Assembly (NCBI RefSeq): GCF_030867095.1
Contig: NC_081825.1
Location: forward strand, 50,148,501 to 50,212,500
Direction: 5' to 3'
Source of the DNA: Alligator mississippiensis
Taxonomy: Eukaryota; Chordata; Crocodylia; Alligatoridae
Length of the DNA stretch: 64,000 nucleotides
Shown: positions 36,000 to 47,631 of the stretch, piece after piece
How the letters are laid out: every line of letters begins with the position of its first letter
Numbering within the stretch: the first letter of the stretch is position 1
Program-made: the position numbers and the translations under genes
Notes under the pieces: generated by a model
What the model saw: only the letters and a program-made list of their open reading frames with translations
Databases searched by the model: none
Told to the model about the DNA's origin: nothing

Positions 36000-37556
36000 A
36001 AATGTATCTATGACCCTGTCTGCTTATTGTTAATGTAGTGTTAACTGACCTTTTATGTGGAATCCAAACAGTGCAACATGGTGCTAATCAATGAGAAACT
36101 AACAGTGAAATTGAATACAACCAAAGGTGAAATAAATGTAACAGCACCATATAAAAACATAATTACTGAAAAATAAATTCAGTTTAAGAAATGCCTCCTC
36201 TTCAGAACATAATGCATGATTATGCCCAACAAGGCATATATATCTAGCTTTGGCAGAATTCAATTTTTATTTGTAATAATATCAATGGCTAAATCAATGT
36301 TTATTTTTAAGCATTTATTTCTATTTTATCCATTAAAATATTCAGGATTGTGCAAAATTAAGGATCTGGGGAGCAGACAATTTAGTAATGACAGTATACT
36401 GTTAAAAGCTGTATAAAATCATGTCAGAATATAAAAAGTAAATATCCATACATCAGTAAGTCATATCTGCTTTAAACTATTCTGTTCATTCATCAGGAAA
36501 GAGCAGGACAGGCAGAGACCAGAAGAGGAGGGCAGTGGCATTCCCAGAGCTCTGGGAATGTGGGGAGAGGTGGCGGTAGCAGCAGTAGTGGCCATCCTTG
36601 GCCCTCCCCACCCATGCTTAACTGGCCCAACCAGGGCAGGGCCCTGCCGCCACTGGGCTGGAGCCACAATATCTTCCTCCAGTCCTGCATATGTGAATGA
36701 GCAGCTAATTGCTTAATTGATGGGTCATTAGGCTGGAACCAGCAGCTAATTGCTTAATGGACCAGTCATTAGGCCATTTTTTTCCTCTTTAACCCCTGCC
36801 CCCTCTGTCCTTCCATCTCTTTCTCCACCATCTAGTAACAGGGGTAAGGGTTCCCTGTTGTAGTTCCCTTTCAATAAATTTTGATTATTACCAATGGAAA
36901 TATTTTTCCATCGGTCTGTGAGTCTGAAGTGAAATTGATATTTATCAATGTTTATTTATAAAAATCAAATCCTGTCAAGCCTAATCATATCCTTTTCCAT
37001 TCCCCACATGTATTCTTCCTATTTAATAACCTCAACTACAAAAATTAACAAACTATTTTATAGGATTTTACATTTCTAAAACATGCAAGACTTTTCATAG
37101 GATTTGTAAACCTGACACTAAAATCTGCCCTGTTGTTAAAACAAGACTCCACCACCCACTAAGGAAAAGGGATCTCTGAGATTGATTTTAGGAACATAAA
37201 AAGTGCTATACTGGGTTGAGTCAATGATCCAACTACCCCAGTATCCTGTGTCCAAGAGTGGTAGAAGTCAACACGATACAGAGAGAGTACCAAAATGGAT
37301 CTCTCTTGAGTGATCTATCCCATATTCAATACCCTTCCTGCCAACCACCATTTATTGGCTTAGAGATGCCAGAGGAAACACCGCCAACCATTCTGTCCAA
37401 CAGCCATTAGTAGATCTATCTTCCTCTACAGCTTTCTCTGCCAATTCTAGCTCAAGTCAAAAGAATACTATCTTACACTTGCACAACGCCTACTGCAAGG
37501 CAGAGGCTGATCTTCAGGGTCTTTTGAGATTTACTTTTCAATCGATACTATATATC
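36000..37556. other. Intergenic DNA with one short tandem duplication
   Basis: Mostly AT-rich and unassigned. A tandem duplication of period 41 bp starts at 36701 and 36742 (unit begins gcagctaattgctta). No gene seen. Confidence 0.5.
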
Positions 37557-37561
37557 AAAAC

Positions 37562-38360
37562 TGTCACAACCCAAGGGTGTGATTTTTGTTTGTGTGCGCT
37601 TCGGCACTGCTAAATTGTTTCCCGCCACTCACAGCTTTCTTTGCAGGGTGCATTTCTTAGTTGCAAAGGGAGAAATGCACGCTGCAAGGAGTTCCCTCCA
37701 TTTGTATTCAAATTTGTGCCACACTATTGGCCAGTTCTAAATTATTCCTACATGGCGGCTAGCGATTGGCTTGCTAGCCGTATAAGAGGCTTGAGCAGTT
37801 TCCACCCAAGTTGGAGAACTCCACGACTATCAGGAGGAGGAGAACTTCACATCTCATGAAGATCTCTAAGCGCTGCGGAGCCTATTGGACCCAGCGTGTA
37901 TCTCAAGAAGGCTATAGGGGTCTGATCAGCCTCTCGCCTCTCCCCGTCGCCGCCTGATCCCTCGACGTACCCTTCCCTGCGCGCAAGTTCCACGGAGCCT
38001 AGCAAACTTCGTGTGAGTCTATTCAGAGCTCTTTGCTTCGAGTACTTTCTTCGGTTGGCGCGACAGGCTCGCGGTTTAGAGCCTCTAACCAGATTGGGCT
38101 AGAAGGTTCACGGGAAGGAACTCTAGTCCGCCTCTCTTCTTTTCGATCTGTAACCGCAACTCAAGCAAGTTTTCCTGCCTGCACCGCGACCATCTTCGGT
38201 GTAAGTAAAATAATCTTAAATCAACCACTAAGCGTCCGTGCCTAATTCTAGCGTGCCGCCTGCCTTCCCCGACCCGGCGTGCCTGGGCTGCTGGCCACAG
38301 CCTGCCGCGTGACCCCCCCCCCCCCCCCCCAAGGGCCTCGGACCGCTCCCAGCCCGCACA
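37562..38360 (+). repeat. Solo LTR, 799 bp
   Basis: TGTCACAACCC at the left and CCCGCACA at the right, flanked by perfect 5-bp duplications aaaac (37557-37561 and 38361-38365). A TATA-like ccgtataagagg lies about 215 bp in, and a long C-run near the right end. It shares most of its length with the solo LTR at 25077-25769 but is about 100 bp longer. It is a fossil with no internal region. The 5-bp duplication fits an LTR retroelement. Confidence 0.88.
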
Positions 38361-38747
38361 AAAACATCAATACAATCCTATAAATTAAAAGAATGTAAAA
38401 TCAGGTATTAAAGCTCACTGATCTATTCTGGTTTTTACAGTTATTAAAACACCCTAGAAATATTTTACTTTAATAGTTATTCTAGTTTCACATACCTTAA
38501 AATGGAAATTGTTTGGTACTTTCCTTGATATTTAAAAATGTTGAAATTTGATGTTTCTGTAAGTGTAACAGCCCAGTTCTCAGTACTCTGTGTGTATGAC
38601 GTCTGGTACTAAAACTCCTCAGTGACTCATGGCATATATCCTTTTGCCTCTAGAGTAACTATTTTCCTCTTTCTTCTGTAGAGGAAGAACACTGGTTTCA
38701 AAGAGTTGTAATAAACGTGAAGGAAGGGGACTTAGTCCTATCAGTAT

Positions 38748-38833
38748 TGAGGCCAGCCCATTGAATCGCATTGCTGAGGTGAGCCCATTGAACCATACTA
38801 CTGAGGCCAACCCATTAAATTGTACTACTGAGG
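38748..38833. repeat. 27-bp tandem repeat, three copies
   Basis: Units at 38748-38774, 38775-38801 and 38802-38828 each begin tgagg and contain cccattgaa or cccattaaa; a fourth tgagg starts at 38829. The period is exactly 27 bp. Confidence 0.8.
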
Positions 38834-38889
38834 AATGAAACCATATTTAGGTGTTTGGCTTCTCGGAATTCTAGGATTGTAAGTATATT

Positions 38890-39087
38890 ATGAAAAATAA
38901 TAGCATTGATTCAAATTTAACTTTTAGTTGTAATTGTAGTTGTTTTTGTAATACTAATTCTTATAGCATTGTTTGGGAAGGAAGTGCATTCGGAGTATTG
39001 TTTCTGATATATGTAGTTATTGTGTTCTTAATGTTTGTGGTATTTCTTAAAGCTAAGCAGTGTTATATGCGTAGCAAAGAATTTTAA
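38890..39087 (+). other. 65-codon open frame with a transmembrane-like segment
   Basis: The predicted peptide has a polar, Cys-rich N-terminus with two possible N-glycosylation sites (NNS, NLT) and a hydrophobic run GVLFLIYVVIVFLMFVVFL, then a short basic tail. AATAAA (39089-39094 region) follows the stop immediately. I do not recognise a family. In AT-rich DNA such hydrophobic frames arise by chance, so this is only a candidate. Confidence 0.15.
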
Positions 39088-39415
39088 AATAAAATTGTGT
39101 TGTATAAAGTAAGTGTGTAATCATTGTGAAATCGTGCAATCAACTAACTACTCCCCCAGCCAGTGCAGCAAAACGAATCAGTAAATTGTGTGGGATTTTC
39201 TCTATTCCAAAACCCACTAGAGACACCAAGTAGGTGGGGGCCTGAAGGCCCTGGCCCCCCTTGGGAAGATGGTGCCACCTTAACGCATAAAACTTTCCAC
39301 ATGTCTATCATCTTAGCCCTCCCCCCCCCAGCAAAAGTAAGTCAGTTCCTATGCTAGCGTGTTGTGTAAAGTGCCATCAGTTAGCATGCCTCTCAGACGT
39401 GCACATGCCCTAAAT

Positions 39416-39646
39416 CAGTGGTTCTCAAACTTTTTTTTGCGGACCACTTGAAAATTGCTGAGGGTCTCAATGGACCACTTAATACACTTTTTTTTTTGTT
39501 CTACAAATCAAAGCATAGAACTCATATTTTAATATCAGTAGTCTTACAAGTACAGATGTTCTCGATTGTTTTGCAACCTTTCTGTGGACCACCTCAATAG
39601 ATCTCGTGGACCAGTGGTGGTCCACAGACCACAGTGACAACCTCTG
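39416..39646. mobile_element. hAT-type MITE, 231 bp
   Basis: It begins cagtggttctcaaac and ends caacctctg. Perfect 8-bp target duplications ccctaaat flank it at 39408-39415 and 39647-39654. Several ggaccac words and a T-run lie inside. There is no coding capacity. The terminus is of the common vertebrate hAT (Charlie/MER5-like) type. Confidence 0.92.
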
Positions 39647-40134
39647 CCCTAAATCTTTCCTTCGCTGTCCTCTCACCTCCAGTTAAACTGCCCTTTTAAG
39701 CAGAACTACCTTCTTGTTCCAATATGCTTGATCCAATACTCTCTCCACTACCAAGTTCTCCTGGAAAGCCCACACAAAGTAACACAGACTGGTTAAAGTT
39801 TTCCAATCAAAACTTTTTATTGATGGAAAATTGGGTTTTTAACTCAAATTGTCAAAAGTGTCTGTTTTTCTTCGGGGGAGGGAAGGGGGGACATTTGTTA
39901 GTAAAACAAAGCCTCCATTTTTTACCTCAAAATTTAGAATTTTTGTCTGACTTTCCAGTACAAATATGCCACTTTCAAATCAGATCTAACACTTTCCTTA
40001 GCCTGGCAGTTTCCTGTTCATTTATGTCTTAGGATATGGACAAACAGACCATGGAAAATAAGACAGGCTAACTTCAAAAAAAGCTGCACACTGTTGTAAC
40101 AGCCTAAAACTTGGTCACCCTCGCCCAATCAGTG

Positions 40135-41010
40135 TCAGATTTCCTCCTGAGTGACTGACACCGCGACCCTTCTCGGTTGCAGCCCCTGCCCGGCAGGCTT
40201 GGTCCGTCCAACCCGGACACGAGGCGCTTCCCCACGGGCGGCCGAGCGCCGCGCCCTGGGGCCCGGGTTCCCCGCGCGGCGTCGGGGCGCCTCGGCACCC
40301 GCGGCCCACTCCTGCCTCCCGTCCGTACAGCACACGGGCCCGAGCGCTTTCCACGCCGCGCCCAAGGCAGCTGCCTCCTGCGCTGAGAACGGGGCAGCCG
40401 GTCTGGCCGCGCGTGCCGAGGCGCTGGTGCTTCCCGGAGCGGGCGGCAGCCCCTCCCGTCGCGCATCAACCCGGGCCAAGGAAATGGCGCGAAAAATCAG
40501 GAGCTGGCAGGTCACTGGAAAGAGGCGCGGCGTCTCGGGGGATGCCTTGGACCAAGCGTGAGGTGGGGATGGAGTGAGACGCCCCACGGGGCGGGAGTCG
40601 AGGCCTAGCCCAGCCCCGCAGGCGGGGGCAGGAGCTGCCCGGCCCCGTCCCTGTCCCGCCTCCCAGCTCGGGCCGGCGCTGCCGACGTGGCGGGCGGGGC
40701 CCCCGGCAGAAGCTGCGGAGCGGTAAGGAAGGGGCGACGCTGCGGCTCCCACCCTCGCCCCCGCGGTCCCCGCGCTACGGGGAACAGGGGCAGCCCCGGG
40801 CACGGCCCTGCCCGGGCGCCACGCGCAGCGCCTGCCCCCGCTCCCCGCCGGGCGTGACTGACAGTGTGACACCGCAGGGTCCCGGGGGCGGCTACTCGGG
40901 GAGGGGAAGGAGACTCGCCCCGTGCCCATGTGAGCCGGGGCAGGGCGGCTGTGCCCCCAGGAGCGGGGGGCAGGCAGCAGGGGGCGCTGGGAGCCGGGAG
41001 ATGGCAGGCA
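40135..41010. promoter_or_regulatory. FAM114A1: CpG island, likely FAM114A1 promoter
   Basis: This is the only long, strongly CpG-rich stretch of the window that is not inside a mobile element (dense cgcgg, gcgcg and gggcggg words, for example gacgtggcgggcggggc). Open frames on both strands are by-products of GC richness. In amniotes FAM114A1 starts head to head with the TLR1-family cluster and its first exon is non-coding. A CpG island about 16 kb upstream of its first coding exon, between it and the TLR genes, fits its promoter. The exact start site and donor cannot be read with confidence. Confidence 0.65.
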
Positions 41011-41125
41011 GGCATCCCCCCCATGAAGGCTCACCCCAAGGCGCCTTGGGCCCCCTGCCTGCCTTGCGAATCACTCCAGCTTCGTAGCCCAGACAGGGGA
41101 CCTGAAAACGGTGAAAGCGTAGGCA

Positions 41126-41290
41126 ACACGTAGGGGGGGGCATGTGCCCCCGGAGAGCACTGGTGCCCCTCCCAACAGCAAGCGCTCTGGCTGGAAGGGG
41201 GGCACAGAGAGTGCATGTGCCCCTGCTAAAATTGGCTCTGCCATGCTGTATGCAGAAGTGCTGGCACTTCCGCTGCCATGCTCCAAATCT
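41126..41290. repeat. GC-rich MITE-like repeat
   Basis: A second copy of the family at 9836-10060 (G-run, gcatgtgccccc, aaaattggctctgcc, gcacttccgctgcc). The right end is uncertain. Confidence 0.45.
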
Positions 41291-42169
41291 CAGCCAAGTG
41301 CCCCAACACCCAGGGGTGCCTCGAGAGCCTTTCAAAGGTGTGGCAGGGCTGCCACGTAGGGTCTGCACTGTTTGCTGTGCAAACATGGGGCATGAGATAA
41401 ACCTAGGGATTCCCAATAGACTTGCTCTGGGCTTTTTAAGTGCTTTACAACAGAATAATCACCCTATTATTTTTCCATTGTCAAAAATAGAGCAAAAACT
41501 AAGAGCTGGTGTTTTCCAATTGGTGCCACTAGTCCTTGAGAGAATGGAAGTCTTGAGTCTAGAAAGGTTGAGAAGCACTGACCTAGAGAAAAGCAACATT
41601 TTTCAGGGGTGCCTTGAGTGTAACAATGGATGCCTTGCAATTAGTGCGGGGTTCCTTGAGTCCATTTTCTCTCCTTGCAAGTTGTTTCTAGCCCCTATCT
41701 AGGATGAGGGTGTTCTATGCTTTGATTTTTAGGGAAAAGGCTTAACCAAAAAGCGCTCGCGTAAAGAGTTTGATTGTTTCACATGTGATCCAGTCCTGCA
41801 AAGACTCAAGTACACATATCACTTATCATATGAACAGACTTACATTTGTATATAAGCCTTTATCAGATCAGGCCCATAATTAGTTGTTGCTGCCTAGTTA
41901 CACCCTCCAGTATATATACATGCAAGTCTAATGATATCAGTAGGAGTTGCCTGTATAGGAAGAGAGAGTTTGGCCTATAACTAAAACTCTTTCTCCTTAT
42001 GTGATGCTACCCAGGCCACTATATAATAAGCACTGTTAAATCACTGACAATATTTACCATACCTTTGCTTCATTATTTGTGGTATTTGATATACTCAGAA
42101 TGGGAAAGACTGCAAATGCTGTGGTAAATGTAACCCCTGTAAGTTGTAAATTCCATTTTTTCTTGCTGG

Positions 42170-43037
42170 ATGAAGTTCAGCGCAGACAAGTGCAAGGTGC
42201 TACACAGTGGGAGGAATAATCAAAAACAAATATAAAATGGGTGACACCTGGATGGATGGCAGATCTGTGGAAAAGGACTTGGAAGTTTTGGTAGACTACA
42301 GACTGAATATGAGTCTGCAGTGTGAAGCAGCTGCACAAAAGGCAAATGTGGTTTTGGGATGCATCAGTAGAAGCATTAGGTGCAAGACACAGAAGGTGAT
42401 AGTGCCTCTATACTCAGCACTAATTAGGCTTCATCTGGAGTAGTGTGTGCAATTCTGAGTTCTACATTTAAAGAAGTTTAGAAAGGAATTTTACCCCACG
42501 GTCAGATTGATTTCCTTTGTAGGGGGTTTTGCCTTCCTCTGTAGCGGGGGGCGTGTAGCTCTCTACCTGGGGTCTGTTGAGCATATATTGACAAAATTTC
42601 ATAGAAACAGGACGTTGGCTGCTGTAGCTCCCATGCTTTACCTGTGGCTAGTTAGGGTGTTAGGTCTGTGTTGTGCCAGGGTTGCAGGGAGTCTGATGTA
42701 GAGTTTAGATTATGGATTGTATTGGAAGGTTTAGATAAGAATGATCCTGCCTTAGGCAGGGGTTTGGACTAGATGAGTGGTTTTCAACCTTATTTCATTT
42801 GCAGACCCCTAAAAAATTTCAAATGGAAGTGCAGACCCCTTTTTGAAATTTCAGATAGGGTTGCAGACCCCTTTGAATTATAAGTGTGGCTGTTCACATA
42901 CTTTTGATTGATCATAGTCATCTTTTGCAGACTTCTTAGATATAAGCTGCCAGACGTTTGTGGGCCACAGGTTAAAAACCACTGAACTAAATGACATCTG
43001 GAGGTCCTTTCCAGCTCTACTCTGTGATTCTATGATT
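42170..43037 (+). pseudogene. CR1 LINE ORF2 C-terminal fragment and 3' tail
   Basis: It encodes remnants of the region after the reverse transcriptase (FSADKCKVLH, VEKDLEVLVDYRLNMSLQCE, VVLGCISRSI, VIVPLYSALIR). There follows a diverged 3' UTR and the typical end (ggtttggactagat ... ggtcctttccagctctac, tgtgattctatgatt). The tail is split by a hAT MITE at 42775-42984. It is old, with several frame breaks. Confidence 0.8.
42775..42984. mobile_element. hAT-type MITE nested in a CR1 tail
   Basis: Termini gagtggttttcaacc and gttaaaaaccactg form inverted repeats. Flanking 8-bp sequences gactagat and aactaaat (two mismatches) are a decayed target duplication. The tail of the CR1 reads continuously across it. 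Confidence 0.8.
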
Positions 43038-44985
43038 ATTACCTGATGACATATAAGCATTTGATGTCCTTTGCATTATTTTATTCTATATATATTGTGT
43101 ATTTATTGTTCGGTGGTGTTCTTGGATCTATCCAGGAGGTGAAGAATACTTTGTTCTAACCTAAATGAACAATACAGTTTATACTCCTAAGCGTATTAAA
43201 AATGAATTAATACATTCTCTTTTCCACCTACATCCCAGTCCAGTAGAGCTGTGACTGATGCTTTTGATGCTATTTTTATGTATCAACCCATTTTATAAAT
43301 GTATATGGTAGACAGGAGTCATCTGAATCCCTGGCAGAGATCTTTGGATCTTTTCTTGTTGTGTAGCCTCTGTCAGAGCCTGCATGTATTAAAGAAAATG
43401 CCACTGAAATCAATGTAAAGAGAAGGTCTACTCTAGATGAAGGTTTGCAGGTTTAATTCATGCCCTGCAAGTCTGTGTGTAGACAGGGCATTAGAATGAA
43501 AGCTCTTCAGGGCAGCAATTATGTCTTCTGTGCACAGTGCCAGGTATAATGATGGTGTCAATGACCTTAATTACTCTATAGTATTCCCTTTGGACTGTGC
43601 CAATGCCACTCCTTAATCAGCTGTAGAGGTTGCTGAATAGTCACTTTTTTCCCTTCCTGGATTCTTAGTGTACTGCCTGGACTATCTTCACAGGACTCCT
43701 CTGTAGCAGCACAGAGAAATGCTAAGAAAAAGAGTTTCATGTAGACAGAACCATAGTCTTGATACATTTTTCTCTTTTTGTTTACAAAGAACCAGAATCA
43801 GACACATGAAACATCTCCAAAGGTACTCTTGAATAAGAAGTATAAGGAAAAAGCTGTATTCCAAGGCAAGTAAAATGCTATGAAGAACAACTACACTAGT
43901 TTGTGTGTTTTCTGTTTCTTTGTGAGCATTATTTGGAGCAGAACAGAAGTAACAGAGTAAGCTGCAGGGAAAATAAGAAAAATTAAGGAGCTTTTATTTT
44001 GCAATAAAGTAATAGTAGTGCTCAAACAAACTTACCCCCTCTTCAGACAACAACCAATAAACCCATGTATTGCTGACCCAGCTGGAACAATGAGTTCCAG
44101 AACAAAGTAGGACCATCTGGAATTCTAAGTAAAAAAACAATCCCTGCTTCTTCCTCCCACCTTCCAAATGCCAAACCTCTTGGACAAATCACAAGGGAAC
44201 CATGAGAACAATTAGTATCTGGTCAAACAGTAATGACTTCAGGGACCATGGTCAGCCACACCCAAATCTCTCCCCAACATGGTGCTTTGATATCCTCAGT
44301 TTTATTCAGAGTACACTTCCATTAGTTCCCTGTTATCTAACTTGCAATCAGTTGGCCAGGGTATAGGAAAATGTGCCATCTGGGACTGATGAAAATGAAA
44401 CCAAGAGCTGCATGTCCTCTGCATATCAATGGCACTGTAACTCAAATGACCTTTCTCCTTGTGGCCTTTCATACCCATTTGACAGGAAAGGAGATAAAAT
44501 AAATATCTGTGGCAACTCTCACAAAAGAGGCCTCTGGAAAAATGAACTGTCTCTCCAAAATATACTCAGGGATCCACTGGACAAAAAAAGGACTGAAACT
44601 GCTCAAATTTTGCCCTCAGAAATTCTCAGGTTGTAAGCTTAGAAGGTGCTCAAAATCATTCTCTTCTGCTCATCTTGTGGGATCTGACTCATAGATATTT
44701 ACATATTTTCTTACCTATGTACATAGTTTTCTACCTATTTGCTGTTTCAGTGACTTATAGTCATTGCATAATGTAACTTAAATTTAAATTTTTCCTATGA
44801 GCTTATAAAAAGACTAAAATTTATGTCAGTTAAAAAAATATTGAAAGTGAACAAAGGTGCTTTAGTTTGAAATACATAGGGTTTAAGTCTCCTTACTAAC
44901 ACCAGTTTAATTCTGAGTGCTTCCACGGGGGTACATGTATTCTATAGTGTAAAAGATCACATTGTGATTCTGCTTATATCAAGTG
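43038..44985. other. Presumed FAM114A1 intron 1 DNA, nothing assigned
   Basis: AT-rich. The 87-codon frame at 44373-44636 has no domain I recognise. No RNA gene or clear repeat seen. Confidence 0.4.
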
Positions 44986-45955
44986 GAGTGCCCCAGGGGT
45001 CAGTCCTAGGGCCAGTTTTGTTCAATGTCTTTATCAACGACCTGAAAGATGGCATAGAGTGCACACTCAGCAAGTTTGCAGATGACATCAAGCTGGTGGG
45101 GACTAGTAGATACACTGGAGGGTAAGGCTAGGATTCAGAGTGACCTAGACAGATTGGAGGATTGGGCCAAAAGAAATCTCATGAGATTCAACAAGGACAA
45201 GTGCAAAGTCCTCCACTTAGGATGAAAGAATCTCATGCACCAGTACAGGCTGGGCAGCAGCTCTGCAGAAAGAGACTTGGGGGTTACAGTACAGTGGACA
45301 ATAAGCTGAATATGAGCTAGCAGTGTGCCCTTGTTGCCAAAAAGGCTAACAACATACTGGGCTGCATTGGTAAGTGTGTTGCCAGTAGGTCAAGGGAAGT
45401 AATTATTCCCCTCTATATTCACTGGTGAAGCCACATCTGAAGTACTGTGTTCAGTTTTGGGCCCCCCACTACAGAAAGGATGTGGACAAATTGTAGAGAG
45501 TCCAGCGGAGGGCAACAGAAATGGTTTGGGGGTTAGGGGATATGACTTATGAGGAAAGACTGAGAGAACTGGGCTTATTTCATCTAGAGAAGAGGAGACT
45601 GAGGGGAGACTTAATAGCAGTCTTCAGCTACCTGAAGGGGGGGTTCAAAAGCAGATGGAGCTAGACTGTTTTCAGTGGTAGCAGATGACAAACGAAGGAG
45701 CAATGGTCTCAAGTGGTAGCAAAGGAAGTTTAGGTTAGATATTAGGAAGAATTTTCTCACTAGGACGGTAGTAAAACACTGGAACAGGTTACTCAGAGAG
45801 ATAGTAGAAGATCCATTTTGGCGGGGCTTCAAAACCTGGCTAGACAAAGCTTTGGCTGGGATGATCTAGCTGGGGCTGGTCCATGATTTGAGCAAGGGGG
45901 TGGACCAGATGACCTTCAGGAGTCCCTTCCAAACCTAACTTTCTATGATTCTATA
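44986..45955 (+). pseudogene. CR1 LINE fragment (RT end to 3' tail)
   Basis: It starts at the [20 protein letters not shown] block of reverse transcriptase and continues through [18 protein letters not shown], the C-terminal domain ([21 protein letters not shown]) and the 3' end (gaccttcaggagtcccttcc ... tttctatgattctat). Several stops and indels are present. It is older than the copies at 26-32 and 51-53 kb. Confidence 0.85.
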
Positions 45956-46412
45956 TCAAACTGATTCTGTGTATAATTTTAAAAATTATGAATATATCAA
46001 CTTAGGTATCCAAGATCCAAATTGCATGCCACCAACATTTAAAAAGAATGGTATCCTTAAGTGATGTAATTGACCAGAGGAAATTTAAATATGAAGTTTG
46101 TTTGCTTGTTTACATACAAAATTTTCTTATATCTTAACTAATATGATATTAATGATATCAGAAAAGCCACATCATAAATAAGTTAACAAGCTTAATACAT
46201 TTGTAGGGCACCAGGATAATAGTGGGTGTAATATGAGGATTTTACCTCCTGTAGAATACATGTGAGCATTAGACATCTGTATTTAAAATAAGAGTCCTGA
46301 TTGGCTTCATCTTTTTTATTTCGGTCCATCATGACTCATTCATTCATTCCATTTCTGTAATCTAATATTTGGCCACTGTTTTATCAAGTTCCTTGGCTTG
46401 CACCTAATGCAC

Positions 46413-46490
46413 CTTGGATTCCTAGGTGGTCTCTCATCCAAATACTGGCTGTGCTTAGTTTTCAAGATCGGATGCATTCAATCCACTCCA
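46413..46490 (-). pseudogene. 5S rRNA-derived sequence (SINE or pseudogene)
   Basis: The plus strand reads ctaggtggtctctcatccaa followed by atactggctgtgcttag and caagatcggatg, the complement of the 3' two thirds of vertebrate 5S rRNA (normally ggtggtctcccatccaagta, tgcttagcttccgagatc). It is truncated and diverged, so it is either a 5S pseudogene or the head of a 5S-derived SINE. Confidence 0.65.
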
Positions 46491-46636
46491 GACATAGGCT
46501 CTCTTCTGAAGTAGCTTCACTGTTTTTTGAGAGCTACACCACTTTTACACTAGGCACACTGGTTGGAGAAGATAATCAACCCCACCCCCTCTGAAAGGCA
46601 ATGTGCCTTCCAAAATGTATGGGTTTTTTTGCCATC

Positions 46637-47554
46637 TGTGGCGGCGAAATGCCCCCACAGGCTAGTGAGGGAGAGAAGGGGGGACCCACAGACCCCAGAC
46701 CCCGAGAGCAAGCCCCCAGAGGGGCATACGTACCGGCTGAGAAGCAGCGGGAGGAAGAGCTGCATCTGCGGCTGCAGCCGCGCGAGCTGCCATTACGCCG
46801 GCTCTGGCAACAGCTGTTCCCGGCACAGCGAACAGCTGAGCCAATCCCAGCGGCCGTAGCGGCCGCTGTGGGAAGGTTTAAAAACGCCGGCAGGACAGGG
46901 AGAGAGGGGGAGCCAGGGAGAGAGAGTACGGGTGTGCTGCCTGTGCTGCGGGCTCTCGCACGGAGTGGAGAGGACCCAGCCTGCGGGTCTCAAGCAGGCA
47001 GCTTAGACAAGAGCTGGAAGCCTTTCGCAAACAGCAGAGCGAAAGGCAGTCAGAGAGTGCAAGCCGAGGCAATCTCTCTGCATCCTGAAGCGGCTGACGC
47101 TCAGGAGGCAGGGGAGCGCTCTGCTGACGGTAGGAGAGGGGAGACAGCGGAGGCTCCAGGAGGGGGCTGGAACCAGGGGGAGCACCCACCAGCTCCCCCT
47201 AATTCAGAGGAGTATTTTCTGTAAGAGAGGAGAAAGGAGAAATCCCTCCCAGCAGGAGGGAGGACAACCGGGAACCGGGGAACCGGTCAGAGGCCATCAT
47301 ACTGGGCCTGGAAACATCTGGAACGCATTGCCCAGCAGTTGGCGTGTGGACGGGGTGTAGGGGAGGCGGAGCCCCATGGATCACCACGGCCGACAACCGT
47401 GAGTAACACTGTCTATCGGGAGGCCCCACCCAGGATAAAGACCTCCACTGTAGACCCCTCTGAAGGTAATTGATTACATCCAAGTCGTGGCAGGCGAGTT
47501 GAGGGGAGGGGCAATACCCCGATAGGGCAGGCGGAGCGAGGCGCAGGCTCCACA
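46637..47554 (+). repeat. 5' LTR of the gypsy element
   Basis: Starts TGTGGCGGCG and ends GGCTCCACA. About 98% identical to the LTR at 53755-54657 apart from one short length difference. CpG-rich, with long open frames on both strands that are not genes. Confidence 0.95.
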
Positions 47555-47555
47555 G

Positions 47556-47573
47556 TGGTGCATTGGCAGGGAA
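47556..47573 (+). promoter_or_regulatory. Primer-binding site, tRNA-Gly
   Basis: TGGTGCATTGGCAGGGAA one base after the LTR is complementary to the 3' end (with CCA) of vertebrate tRNA-Gly at 17 of 18 positions by memory of that tRNA. It marks the start of minus-strand synthesis. Confidence 0.8.
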
Positions 47574-47631
47574 CAGCTGCGTCATTCTCGTACAGTGGTA
47601 ACGGGGCAGTGTCCCGACCCGGGACCTGATA

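Noticed and set aside
25077-38360. One provirus bounded by the two related LTRs at 25.1 and 37.6 kb
   Set aside because: Each has its own, different target duplication, and the DNA between is CR1 and intergenic sequence with no retroviral internal region.
40104-41702. Long overlapping open frames on both strands of the CpG island
   Set aside because: GC-rich DNA lacks stop codons; the frames are rich in Pro, Arg, Ala and Gly and have no domain.
44373-44636. 87-codon frame as a gene
   Set aside because: No recognised domain, no splice signals or promoter tied to it, and it lies in a presumed intron.
46601-47224. 207-codon open frame inside the gypsy LTR (also at about 53.7-54.3 kb)
   Set aside because: It lies within the long terminal repeat, appears in both LTRs, has no domain, and is best explained by low stop-codon density.
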